A stretch of DNA of 18,037 nucleotides from Erysipelotrichaceae bacterium (lineage in GTDB: Bacteria > Bacillota_I > Bacilli_A > Erysipelotrichales > Erysipelotrichaceae). This document shows, piece after piece, positions 7,901 to 14,359 of this stretch. The stretch covers positions 116,085 through 134,121 of the forward strand of contig DOUE01000007.1 in NCBI GenBank assembly GCA_003520745.1, read 5' to 3'. The notes beneath the pieces were generated by a model. The model was not told where the DNA came from. It made no database searches and saw only the letters and a program-made list of their open reading frames with translations. Numbering within the stretch: position 1 is the first letter of the stretch; each line of letters starts with the position of its first letter. Made by a program: the position numbers and the translations under genes.

Positions 7901-9283
7901 GGTGAAAAAAGCGTCTATCGCGCCGGGACCATCGGGACGGTCGCACAGAAAACCGCCTTCGGCTACCTGCGCGGTTATGAAGAGGAAATGGGAGTCGAGA
8001 CCCCGCGTCGTCAAGCCTACAACCTCTACATCGCCACGGGCTGCGAAGGGGTCAAACGGACCACCGGACAGCACCCCGGCGGCATCATCGTCATTCCGCA
8101 GGACATGGACGTCCACGACTTCACCCCGGTTCAATTCCCAGCGAACAACGCCAACTCCGATTGGCTGACCACCCACTTCGAATTCGGCGACATCCATGAC
8201 AACGTCCTCAAACTCGACATCCTGGGACATGTCGACCCGACCGCCATGAAACTGTTGGAGAAATTCTCCGGGATCGATCCGAAAACCATCCCGATGAACG
8301 ACCCCGAGGTCATGAACGTCTTCTCTTCGATCGCGCCGCTCAAACTCGATCCGCGCAATTACTCCGAGAAAACCGGCGCCGTCGGATTGCCCGAATTCGG
8401 GACGTCGTTTGTTCGACAGATGTTGGAGATGACCAAACCCAAGAATTTCTCCGACCTGGTCCGCATTTCCGGTTTATCCCATGGCACCGACGTCTGGCTG
8501 GGCAACGCGAAATCCCTGGTCGAGCAGGGGATGACCCTGCAAAACGTCATCGGATGTCGCGACGACATCATGGTCAGTTTGATCCATATGGGATTGCCTC
8601 CTAAAAAAGCGTTCGACATCATGGAATCCGTCCGTAAAGGCAAAGGCCTCAAGGATGAATGGAAGCAGCTGATGAAGGAAAAGAACGTACCCGACTGGTA
8701 CATCGACTCCTGCCTAAAAATCAAATACATGTTCCCCAAAGCCCATGCGGTCGCCTATGTCCTGATGGCCGTCCGCGTCGCATGGTTCAAGGTCCATCAT
8801 CCCGAATACTATTACGCCGTCTTCTTCTCGATCCGCTGCACCGCCTATGAAATCGAAACGATGATCAAGGGCGGCGAATCCATCAACGCACGAATGAACG
8901 ACATCAACCAACGCTTGATGGACAACGAGCTCAAGAAGACCGTGACCTCGAAAGAACTAGATTTGATGACGACCCTCGAAGTCGCCTATGAAATGGCCTG
9001 CCGCGGATTGCATTTCGCCAACATCGACCTTTACCGCTCGCAAGCCAACGAGTTCATCGTCGATCCCCAACAAGCCAACCGCATCATCCCGCCCTTCACC
9101 GTCTTGGACGGGTTGGGGCTCAACGTCGCGAAGTCGATCGTCGAGGAAAGGGAGAAATCCCCCTTCATCTCCAAAGAAGATCTTCTGACCCGCACCCTCA
9201 TCAACAACACCCAGCTCCGCAAGATGGAAGTGATGGGCGTGTTGTCGGGGATGCAGGAAGAGAACCAGATGTCCTTGTTCTAA
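4964..9283 (+). CDS. polC: DNA polymerase III subunit alpha, Gram-positive PolC type with proofreading exonuclease
   Basis: PolC is the replicative polymerase of low-G+C Gram-positives. The 1439 residues are close to the Bacillus protein. Order: N-terminal domain (1-170), OB fold (from about 198), PHP domain starting at HLHTKMSEMDG (299-309), DEDDh exonuclease inserted in PHP (FDLETTG with D393/E395, HNATFDIGF with D478, HRADYD with H534/D539), PHP remainder, zinc-binding C904/C907/C929/C932, catalytic PDIDLNFSGD with D958/D960, then QHPGGIIVIP and the fingers/thumb region. The C-terminus QMSLF (1435-1439) is a sliding-clamp-binding motif. The start is TTG after an AAAGGGAG-type ribosome-binding site; the N-terminus fits family alignments from memory, and the first downstream ATG would remove conserved residues. 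No key residue appears missing. Confidence 0.97.
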   Translation: MSTKDIFQLLEEIGFTVADRHHFMDGSYDRPMYMVPSKTLRLTMHLRKALPFDIYTRIKEGLCQRTHGEVDLVIQSGSCDLSTNEIQRYLKAILLDLNLPFEGSIVLENDAITFLCQDNHQEELLMDCADDITAGLSVFGIPYRIATRRIVSAAKIEEVARPRFEAQPQPQQPFRRRSSKLEDYTPVLLKDISDGLENIRVKGRIFSVENQMIKGNTTLRQTIYIHDEDDAISCIRFTEEPGEIARYNELKTGVTVEVFGSARYDKYARDVNLSVRDIQITSDWMKKDDDAAEKRIEFHLHTKMSEMDGVSTIEEYIQQAFDWGHEALAITDHLSVQAFPKAQNAVKSILKKYPDKKFKMIYGVEMNMVDPVLNIVSNDDPRMLRDASYVIFDLETTGLSNRYDYIIEFGAVRYKQGVVVDRLQMFVKPPVSIPAFITEKTNIRQQDVENAAGEEELIDHWIEFFRDDVLVAHNATFDIGFMNAVLRRHKRPVLTNTVIDTLDLSRAVLKDRRSYKLGNVARNYKIAYDEEIAHRADYDAELLGQVFSRILNEPAVAGCLRVGDLQRIQDEDSFKKVMKNHIVVLAKNQQGLKDLFELVTLSHTRRLATMGKTKKDDEESSAEPRITREDLRVKRSNLLLGSACLNGEIFDLAMTKSQEELENAMRFYDYIEVQPPENYRLLIESNAVQTQERLIMILRDIIDTADRLRIPVIATGDAHYVQRAQKKFRDIYIQSQGIGGVRHPLYIYNANRRRMTIQPDQHFRTTDEMFEAFSFVDRATAHRLIVDTPKYLAEKIDVVFPVKDRLYTPTIEGADVNLATLCRSNAILKYGNPLPEIVSKRLEKELDSIISHGFAVVYYIAHLLVKKSLEDGYLVGSRGSVGSSLVATLANITEVNPLAPHYVCPNCTYSEFIDDGSVGSGYDLPDKFCPNCHHLMSGDGQDIPFETFLGFEGDKVPDIDLNFSGDYQEKAHAYTKVLFGEKSVYRAGTIGTVAQKTAFGYLRGYEEEMGVETPRRQAYNLYIATGCEGVKRTTGQHPGGIIVIPQDMDVHDFTPVQFPANNANSDWLTTHFEFGDIHDNVLKLDILGHVDPTAMKLLEKFSGIDPKTIPMNDPEVMNVFSSIAPLKLDPRNYSEKTGAVGLPEFGTSFVRQMLEMTKPKNFSDLVRISGLSHGTDVWLGNAKSLVEQGMTLQNVIGCRDDIMVSLIHMGLPPKKAFDIMESVRKGKGLKDEWKQLMKEKNVPDWYIDSCLKIKYMFPKAHAVAYVLMAVRVAWFKVHHPEYYYAVFFSIRCTAYEIETMIKGGESINARMNDINQRLMDNELKKTVTSKELDLMTTLEVAYEMACRGLHFANIDLYRSQANEFIVDPQQANRIIPPFTVLDGLGLNVAKSIVEEREKSPFISKEDLLTRTLINNTQLRKMEVMGVLSGMQEENQMSLF

Positions 9284-9286
9284 GAC

Positions 9287-9315
9287 TTGCATTCCGACGT
9301 GAAATCGCTTATAAT
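9287..9315 (+). promoter_or_regulatory. Predicted promoter of the rimP-nusA-infB operon
   Basis: TTGCAT at 9287-9292, a 17-base spacer and a perfect TATAAT at 9310-9315. The -35 matches only three of six positions, but spacing and -10 are ideal. The -10 lies in an 8-bp palindrome ATAATTAT. It starts four bases after the polC stop. The expected transcription start is near 9322, giving a leader of about 55 bases before rimP. Confidence 0.65.
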
Positions 9316-9332
9316 TATGACGCATAGAAAAC

Positions 9333-9365
9333 AGGGAGTGGTTCGCCACTCCTTCGTTATTGTTT
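9333..9365 (+). promoter_or_regulatory. Leader hairpin with interrupted T-tract: candidate attenuator of the nusA operon
   Basis: GGAGTGG (9335-9341), a TTCG tetraloop (9342-9345) and CCACTCC (9346-9352) form a perfect 7-bp stem, extendable by one G-U and one A-U pair at the base. The 13 bases from 9353 contain nine T interrupted by C, G, A and G. It lies about ten bases after the expected transcription start and ends just before the rimP ribosome-binding site GAGGGAG (9366-9372). In Bacillus subtilis nusA is reported to be autoregulated by NusA-stimulated termination at a weak terminator in the 5' leader of this same operon; this hairpin fits that role. It might alternatively end polC transcripts or stabilise the 5' end. 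Confidence 0.55.
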
Positions 9366-9376
9366 GAGGGAGAAAA

Positions 9377-9847
9377 ATGAAACCATTGGAAGCCGTCGCA
9401 GCACTCATCGAACCGATTTTACGCGCCCAGGACCTACGTCTTTCGGAGTGTAAATGGGTCAACCAATCAGGCATGCAGATCCTGCAAGTCGCTATCATGC
9501 GCCCTGACGGATCGATGGATCTGGACACCTGTGCCATGATTTCGCAGCAGATTTCAGATCTTCTGGACCAACATGATGAAATCACATCGTCCGAGTATTA
9601 TCTGGAAGTTTGCTCCCCGGGAGCCGAACGCGAGCTCAAAGGGGAAGAGGACATCACTTTAAGCGTCAATAAAGACGTGTTCATCCGCTTCCATCATCCC
9701 ATCAACAAGATGTTGGAAACGACCGGGACCCTGCTTTCTTACGCTAACGGAAAAGGCACGCTGTCCTATCGCGACAAATCCTTGACCAAGACGCTCGAAT
9801 TCGCAAACGATAACATCAGTTATATCCGATTGGCTGTTCGCCTTTAA
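9377..9847 (+). CDS. rimP: Ribosome maturation factor RimP
   Basis: RimP assists assembly of the 30S ribosomal subunit. The 156-residue length and the position directly upstream of nusA are typical. The N-terminal alpha/beta domain is followed by the best-conserved stretch YLEVCSPGAERELK (residues 75-88), the counterpart of the family's EVSSPGLDRPL core. The C-terminal Sm-like beta-barrel (about 90-156) ends in FANDNISYIRLAVRL, a usual closing strand. The ATG follows GAGGGAG by a few bases. It is the first gene of the operon and sits directly behind the candidate leader attenuator, so its transcription would set the level of the whole run to rbfA. Confidence 0.93.
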   Translation: MKPLEAVAALIEPILRAQDLRLSECKWVNQSGMQILQVAIMRPDGSMDLDTCAMISQQISDLLDQHDEITSSEYYLEVCSPGAERELKGEEDITLSVNKDVFIRFHHPINKMLETTGTLLSYANGKGTLSYRDKSLTKTLEFANDNISYIRLAVRL

Positions 9848-9863
9848 CGGAGGAAAGAGGAAA

Positions 9864-11546
9864 ATGAACTTCAAAGATTTTTTAGCGGCCATGCAAGCCA
9901 TCGAAGGCGACCGCAACATCTCCAAAGAAATCGTCCTGGCGGCACTGCAGGAAGCCTTGGCGAAGGCCTATCGGAAACACATTGAAATCCCCGATGCCTT
10001 GGTCGCCGTCAACATCGACGAAAAGACCGGTGAGGTCAGTCTGTACCAACAATATTTAGTCGTGGAAGAAGTCGAAGACGAAGAACTGGAAATCTCCCTA
10101 GCCGATGCCAAGGCGAAGATGCAGGAACTTGAACTCGGCAGCCTCTACAATGTCAAAGTCAACATCGACGAGCTGGGACGCGCCGCGGCCTTGCTTGCGA
10201 AAAACGTCATGAAACAAAAGATCCGCGAAGCCGAAAAGCAAGCGGTCTACGATGAATACATCGATAAACTGGATGAAATGGTCATCGGGATGATCGAATC
10301 CGTGGAAGAAAAGTTCGTCGTCGTCAACCTGGGTAAAACCTTGGCGATGATGCCCAAAGCGGCGCAGATGCCCAACGAAACCTACAAAGAAGGACAAAAA
10401 GTCCGCTTAGTCATCACCGAAGTCAGCAAAGACACCAAAGGGGCGCAAGTCTTGGTTTCGCGCGCCGATGCGAAACTTGTGAAGCGTCTGTTTGAAAAAG
10501 AAGTACCTGAAATTTTCCAGGGGATCGTCGAAATCAAGGCGATCGCCCGTGAAGCCGGCGAACGCACGAAAATGGCCGTCGCATCCAAACGCGACGACGT
10601 CGATCCGATCGGCGCCTGCATCGGTCCCAGAGGACAGCGCGTACAAGTCGTCATCGAAGAACTGCGCGGCGAAAAGATCGACATCTTCGAGTGGAGCGAA
10701 AACATCACCGAACTCATTAAGAATTCACTGAGTCCCGCCCAGATTTTGGCGGTCCTGCCATCGGGTGAAAAACGCGGACTTCTGGTCATCGTCGACGATA
10801 GCCAACTCTCCCTCGCCATCGGTAAAAAAGGGAAGAACGCCCGTTTGGCCGTCCGTTTGACCGGATTGCGCATCGACATCAAGTCCAAGACCGAAGTCGA
10901 AGAACAAGGCATGAACTGGAAGAAACTGGCGCAGGACTACGCCATGGAACTGGAAGCGAAACAACTCGAGAAGAAAGCGCAGAAGTTGGCGGAAGAAAAA
11001 GCCAAACTCGCCGCGCTGGAACCGGCCGTACAACCGGTCGTCGAAGTTCCTGTCGAGAAACCGATCGAAAAAGAACCGGTCGTCGAAACTCCGGTATCCC
11101 AACCGAAGGTCGAAACCGAGAAGCCGACGTATGTCATCGACGTTCCGGTACAAGAACCGGTCGTCGAGAAATCGCGTCCCGCCTACAAGCCGACACCGAA
11201 ACCGGTCGAACCGGTCGTGAAGGCACAGCCGAAAGAAAAGGCACCGAAGAAGGAACTCAAAGAACGCGCAGGCTATGTCTCGCGTTTGGAAACCGTCATC
11301 GACGCGCCGAAAACGCTTGAGAAGAAAGATGAAAAACCGATCCGCAAGAAGCCGAAGTCCGAAGCGGAAGAACGCCGTCTGCGCGCTTCCGATATCCGTA
11401 AGGACAAGGATTACGACATCAAGCCGGAATATACACCGGAGGAATTGGAAGAAATCGCGAAACAACAAGAACTCGAAGCCAAGAACACATGGTACGAGGA
11501 AGAGATCGATTTCGACGAATTCGAGGATTACTACGAAGAAGAATAA
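9864..11546 (+). CDS. nusA: Transcription elongation/termination factor NusA with a long charged C-terminal tail
   Basis: NusA binds RNA polymerase and nascent RNA and modulates pausing, termination and antitermination. Domains: polymerase-binding N-terminal domain (1-130), S1 (about 134-200), KH1 with GACIGPRGQRVQ (250-261) and KH2 with AIGKKGKNARLAV (318-330). The core ends near residue 345, where the Bacillus protein ends shortly after. Here a further 210 residues follow: a Glu/Lys/Ala-rich helical stretch (350-385), a Pro/Val/Glu/Lys-rich segment with repeated PVVE (388-465), a basic stretch (485-515) and a very acidic end rich in Asp, Glu, Phe and Tyr (543-560). Extended NusA tails are known in Mycoplasma, where cross-linking/tomography work placed NusA between polymerase and ribosome. 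Two purine boxes (GGAGG, AGAGG) precede the ATG. The rnpM gene follows 18 bases downstream. Confidence 0.97.
   Translation: MNFKDFLAAMQAIEGDRNISKEIVLAALQEALAKAYRKHIEIPDALVAVNIDEKTGEVSLYQQYLVVEEVEDEELEISLADAKAKMQELELGSLYNVKVNIDELGRAAALLAKNVMKQKIREAEKQAVYDEYIDKLDEMVIGMIESVEEKFVVVNLGKTLAMMPKAAQMPNETYKEGQKVRLVITEVSKDTKGAQVLVSRADAKLVKRLFEKEVPEIFQGIVEIKAIAREAGERTKMAVASKRDDVDPIGACIGPRGQRVQVVIEELRGEKIDIFEWSENITELIKNSLSPAQILAVLPSGEKRGLLVIVDDSQLSLAIGKKGKNARLAVRLTGLRIDIKSKTEVEEQGMNWKKLAQDYAMELEAKQLEKKAQKLAEEKAKLAALEPAVQPVVEVPVEKPIEKEPVVETPVSQPKVETEKPTYVIDVPVQEPVVEKSRPAYKPTPKPVEPVVKAQPKEKAPKKELKERAGYVSRLETVIDAPKTLEKKDEKPIRKKPKSEAEERRLRASDIRKDKDYDIKPEYTPEELEEIAKQQELEAKNTWYEEEIDFDEFEDYYEEE
11033..11220 (+). 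repeat. Degenerate PVVE-coding repeats inside the nusA tail
   Basis: The near-identical unit ACCGGTCGTCGA occurs at 11033, 11075 and 11156, with a shorter copy ACCGGTCGTGA at 11210. Each encodes Pro-Val-Val followed by Glu (Lys in the last). Spacing is irregular (42, 81 and 54 bases). All distances are multiples of three, so copies can be gained or lost without frameshift. The segment is Pro-rich and probably disordered. Confidence 0.75.
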
Positions 11547-11564
11547 CGAAAGGGAGGTGTGGTC

Positions 11565-11825
11565 ATGAAGAAGATCCCGATGCGCCGCTGCGTCGCGACC
11601 ATGACGCAGTTGCCGAAGAAAGAATTGGTCCGGATCGTACGGACCCCCGAGGGTCTGGTCAAAGTCGATTTGACCGGACGTAGCAACGGACGCGGCGCCT
11701 ATTTGGCGAAAACGACCGAAGCCATCGAAATCGCGAAGAAAAAAGGGGCGCTGGCACGCGCCTTGGAATGCGAGATCCCGCAAGAAATCTACGATGAACT
11801 CAGGAGCCTTGTGGATGGCAAGTAA
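11565..11825 (+). CDS. rnpM: RNase P modulator RnpM (YlxR, DUF448)
   Basis: This small basic RNA-binding protein lies between nusA and ylxQ in most Bacillota; the B. subtilis homologue is reported to bind the RNase P RNA and modulate its activity. I choose the ATG at 11565 (86 residues) because AGGGAGG at 11551-11557 lies seven bases upstream; a GTG at 11559 would overlap that spacing. Family marks are KKIPMRRCV at the N-terminus, PKKELVRIVRTPEG (residues 18-31) and the hallmark GRSNGRGAYL. The usual Thr-Gly after the first motif is replaced (VATMTQLP), a small divergence. The 3' end overlaps ylxQ by 11 bases. Confidence 0.92.
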   Translation: MKKIPMRRCVATMTQLPKKELVRIVRTPEGLVKVDLTGRSNGRGAYLAKTTEAIEIAKKKGALARALECEIPQEIYDELRSLVDGK

Positions 11826-12117
11826 AGTCGCCAACACGCTCGGCTTGGCAAAGAGAGCCGGTTTCGTCTTGGTCGGAAGCAAAATGATGGACGGGATCCG
11901 GACACGCAAGTTGTCCGCGGTCATCCTGGCCACCGACGCATCCGAGCGGACCAAGAAAGTCGTCAACGATAAGTGCCGTTATTATGAAATCCCCTGTTAT
12001 GAACATCTGAGCATGCCCGAATTGTCTTCCGCACTCGGATTCAGTCATATCGCCGCCGTCGGGATCACCGACGAAGGGTTCGCGAAACTCGCCGCGGCCA
12101 GCATCGAAATGAGGTAA
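11815..12117 (+). CDS. ylxQ: L7Ae-family RNA-binding protein YlxQ
   Basis: Members of the L7Ae/L30e fold bind kink-turn RNAs; YlxQ-type proteins are always found in this operon but have no settled cellular role. The start at ATG 11815 (100 residues) is supported by AGGAG at 11802-11806 eight bases upstream, inside rnpM; an in-frame ATG 21 bases earlier would put the Shine-Dalgarno sequence inside the coding region. The N-terminus NTLGLAKRAGFVLVGSKMM is the typical family opening, followed by the hydrophobic strand AVILATDAS, the CRYYEIPCYEHLS segment and a C-terminal AAVGITDEGFAKLA helix. The infB ATG follows four bases after the stop, with GAGG of its ribosome-binding site overlapping this 3' end. 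Confidence 0.92.
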   Translation: MASKVANTLGLAKRAGFVLVGSKMMDGIRTRKLSAVILATDASERTKKVVNDKCRYYEIPCYEHLSMPELSSALGFSHIAAVGITDEGFAKLAAASIEMR

Positions 12118-12121
12118 AAGT

Positions 12122-13972
12122 ATGAAAAAACCGGTTAAAAGAGGGAATCAACGCCGACCCCAACAACACAAAGGACACAGTACCCCTGCTCAGCAGTTCA
12201 CACCGCGTCCGCGGGTCGACATGGTCACCAAAATCACGTATACGGATGGCATCACCGTCGGACAGTTCGCTGAAAAGCTGAACCGCAACTCCAGCGATAT
12301 CATCAAGCTGCTCTTCCTGCTGGGCAAGATGGTCACCATCAACACCAGTCTGGACGAAGAAACGATCCAACTCATCTGTATGGATTACAACGTGGAAGCC
12401 ACCAAGGAAATCGTCGTCGATCCGGATAGTCTGGAAGACGAAACCGTCGAACTCGAAGCGAATTTGGCGGAGCGCCCTCCGATCGTTACGATCATGGGAC
12501 ACGTCGACCACGGGAAAACGACCTTGCTCGACACGATCCGTAAGACGAAAGTCGTCGACGGGGAATTCGGAGGCATCACCCAGCATATCGGGGCCTACCA
12601 GGTTTCCGTCAATGGTAAGAAAGTGACCTTCCTGGATACCCCGGGACACGAAGCCTTCACCGCCATGCGTGCCCGCGGCGCCAAAGTCACCGACATCGCG
12701 ATCATCGTGGTCGCCGCCGACGACGGTGTCATGCCGCAAACCAAAGAAGCGGTCGACCATGCCAAAGCGGCGGGCGTACCGATCATCGTCGCCGTCAATA
12801 AAATGGATAAACCCGGTGTCAACACCGAAAAGATCATGAACGGGATGGCCGACCTCGGTCTTACCCCGGAAGAATGGGGCGGGGAAACGATCTTCGTCAA
12901 ATGTTCCGCCAAGACAGGATTAGGCGTCCATGAACTCTTGGAAACGATCTTGGTCGTCTCCGAAGTCCAGGGATTCAAAGCCAATCCGAAACGCATGGCC
13001 ACCGGAACCGTCATCGAAGCCCGTCTGGATAAAGGACGCGGCCCGGTAACGACCTTGCTTGTGCAAAACGGTACATTGAATACCGGCGATATCATCGTCG
13101 TCGGCGCATGTTTCGGGAAGGTCCGTAAAATGACCGACGACCGCGGACGTGAAATCAAGAAAGCCGACCCCGCGATGCCGGTCGAGATCATCGGTCTCAA
13201 CGACGTACCGGTCGCAGGCGACATCTTCAAAGTCTTCGACAACGAACGCAGAGCCCGTGAAATCGCGGAAAGCCGCTCGCAGACCAAGATCGAAGCCGAA
13301 CGCAAACAATCCTCCGCGCTTTCCTTGGACGACCTGTCCAAGCAAATCGCAGACGGTGTCGTGCAGGAAATCCCGGTCGTATTGAAAGCCGACGTTTCCG
13401 GATCCGCCGAAGCCGTCCGTCAATCCTTGGAGAAAATCGATGTCCATAACATCAAGGTCAACGTCATCCGCGCCACGGCCGGGGCGATCTCCGAATCCGA
13501 CGTCATGTTGGCATCGGCATCCAAAGCCTTGATCGTCGGGTTCAACGTCCGTCCGGATGCGGTCGTCCGTAAGAAAGCCGAAGAAGAAGGCGTCGAAATC
13601 CGCCTCTACAACATCATCTACAAAGCCGTCGAAGAAATGGAATTGGCGATGAAGGGGATGTTGGCGCCGGTATACAAAGAAGTCGTCCTCGGACAAGCCA
13701 GCGTCCGTCAAACCTTCAAGGTCTCCAAGATCGGCACCATCGCCGGTTGCATGGTCACCGACGGGAAAATCGTACGTAACTGCAAGGTTCGTCTGATCCG
13801 TGAAGGCGTCGTCGTCTACGAAGGTCAGCTGAACTCGCTGAAACGTTTCCAAAACGATGCGAAAGACGTCGCCGCGGGCTATGAATGCGGATTGACGATC
13901 GAAAACTTCAACGACATCAAAGAAAATGATATAATTGAAGCATACGAAGACCAGGAAGTAAAACAAGTCTAG
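12122..13972 (+). CDS. infB: Translation initiation factor IF-2 (short form)
   Basis: IF-2 is the GTPase that places initiator fMet-tRNA on the ribosome and promotes subunit joining. A short basic N-terminal tail (1-35) precedes an IF2_N-type helical domain (about 38-90). The GTPase domain shows G1 GHVDHGKT (126-133), G2 GITQHIG (151-157), G3 DTPGHE (172-177), G4 NKMD (226-229) and G5 SAKTG (262-266). Domains II, III and the fMet-tRNA-binding C-terminal domain follow, the last ending in CGLTIENFNDIKENDIIEAY. At 616 residues it is shorter than the Bacillus protein (a little over 700) and close to mollicute IF-2, which lacks the long N-terminal extension. All GTPase motifs are intact. Confidence 0.97.
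   Translation: MKKPVKRGNQRRPQQHKGHSTPAQQFTPRPRVDMVTKITYTDGITVGQFAEKLNRNSSDIIKLLFLLGKMVTINTSLDEETIQLICMDYNVEATKEIVVDPDSLEDETVELEANLAERPPIVTIMGHVDHGKTTLLDTIRKTKVVDGEFGGITQHIGAYQVSVNGKKVTFLDTPGHEAFTAMRARGAKVTDIAIIVVAADDGVMPQTKEAVDHAKAAGVPIIVAVNKMDKPGVNTEKIMNGMADLGLTPEEWGGETIFVKCSAKTGLGVHELLETILVVSEVQGFKANPKRMATGTVIEARLDKGRGPVTTLLVQNGTLNTGDIIVVGACFGKVRKMTDDRGREIKKADPAMPVEIIGLNDVPVAGDIFKVFDNERRAREIAESRSQTKIEAERKQSSALSLDDLSKQIADGVVQEIPVVLKADVSGSAEAVRQSLEKIDVHNIKVNVIRATAGAISESDVMLASASKALIVGFNVRPDAVVRKKAEEEGVEIRLYNIIYKAVEEMELAMKGMLAPVYKEVVLGQASVRQTFKVSKIGTIAGCMVTDGKIVRNCKVRLIREGVVVYEGQLNSLKRFQNDAKDVAAGYECGLTIENFNDIKENDIIEAYEDQEVKQV
13907..13935 (+). promoter_or_regulatory. Possible internal promoter for rbfA within the 3' end of infB
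   Basis: A perfect TATAAT at 13930-13935 is preceded by TGA at 13927-13929, making an extended -10 (TGnTATAAT). TTCAAC at 13907-13912, 17 bases upstream, is a poor -35 (three of six). The expected transcript would start about 50 bases before rbfA. The bases encode IF-2 residues in a conserved region, so the match may be chance. Confidence 0.3.
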
Positions 13973-13991
13973 TTAGAAAGGGGGAATTTCC

Positions 13992-14333
13992 ATGGCAATC
14001 CGACAAGAACGTTTAGCCGGCATCATCCTGAAGGAAATTTCCGAGATGATCCAGTTTGAGGTCAAAGACCCCAACATCGGGTTTGTGACCGTGACCGGCG
14101 TCGATTTAACCAACGACAATTCCTATTGTAAGATCTACGTCACCTTCTTGGATAAGTCCAAGAATCCCGAACGTCAGCTTGAAGCCTTGAATCGTACACG
14201 AGGATTCCTGCGCTCCGCGCTGGGCAAGAAATTAGCCACGCGCAAGACGCCTGAACTCTCATTCCATTTGGATACATCGTTTGATCAAGGGCAACGGATC
14301 GATACGATCCTCAACGACGTCAAGAAAGACTAA
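13992..14333 (+). CDS. rbfA: 30S ribosome-binding factor RbfA
   Basis: RbfA binds the immature 30S subunit and helps 16S rRNA 5'-end maturation; it is important for growth in the cold. The 113 residues have the normal length and a type II KH-like fold. Conserved pieces are RLAGIILKEISEMI at the N-terminus, DPNIGFVTVTGVDLTNDNSYCKIYVTF in the middle, the ALNRTRGFLRSALGKKL helix, and TPELSFHLDTSFDQGQRID near the end. The ATG follows a GGGGG box at 13980-13984 by seven bases. truB and ribF, frequent next genes in Bacillota, are absent; a terminator begins inside the stop codon. Confidence 0.95.
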   Translation: MAIRQERLAGIILKEISEMIQFEVKDPNIGFVTVTGVDLTNDNSYCKIYVTFLDKSKNPERQLEALNRTRGFLRSALGKKLATRKTPELSFHLDTSFDQGQRIDTILNDVKKD

Positions 14334-14358
14334 AAAACCGCGAAATACGCGGTTTTTT
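14332..14358. terminator. Bidirectional intrinsic terminator between convergent rbfA and the 96-residue gene
   Basis: CCGCG (14338-14342), loop AAATA, CGCGG (14348-14352), flanked by six A (14332-14337) and six T (14353-14358). The full pairing is 11 bp, and either strand ends in a T-run. It starts in the rbfA stop codon and lies one base from the stop of the minus-strand gene, so it serves both operons. Confidence 0.92.
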
Positions 14359-14359
14359 C

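Noticed and set aside
7553..8230. Minus-strand open frame (225 codons) opposite the PolC catalytic region
   Set aside because: Overlaps highly conserved PolC coding sequence including the catalytic aspartates; no independent signals.
11033..11220. CRISPR-like or mobile repeat array
   Set aside because: Units are short, irregularly spaced, all in frame and encode a Pro-rich protein segment; no spacers or cas genes.
10725..11966. Long minus-strand open frame (413 codons) opposite the nusA tail
   Set aside because: It is Phe/Leu/Arg/Asp-rich low-complexity translation of the Glu/Lys-rich nusA tail read backwards. NusA on the plus strand is certain, and no ribosome-binding site or family motif is seen.
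12920..13966. Long minus-strand open frame (348 codons) opposite infB
   Set aside because: Complement of GTC/GAC-rich codons of IF-2; the predicted protein is Asp/Phe-rich without any recognisable domain.
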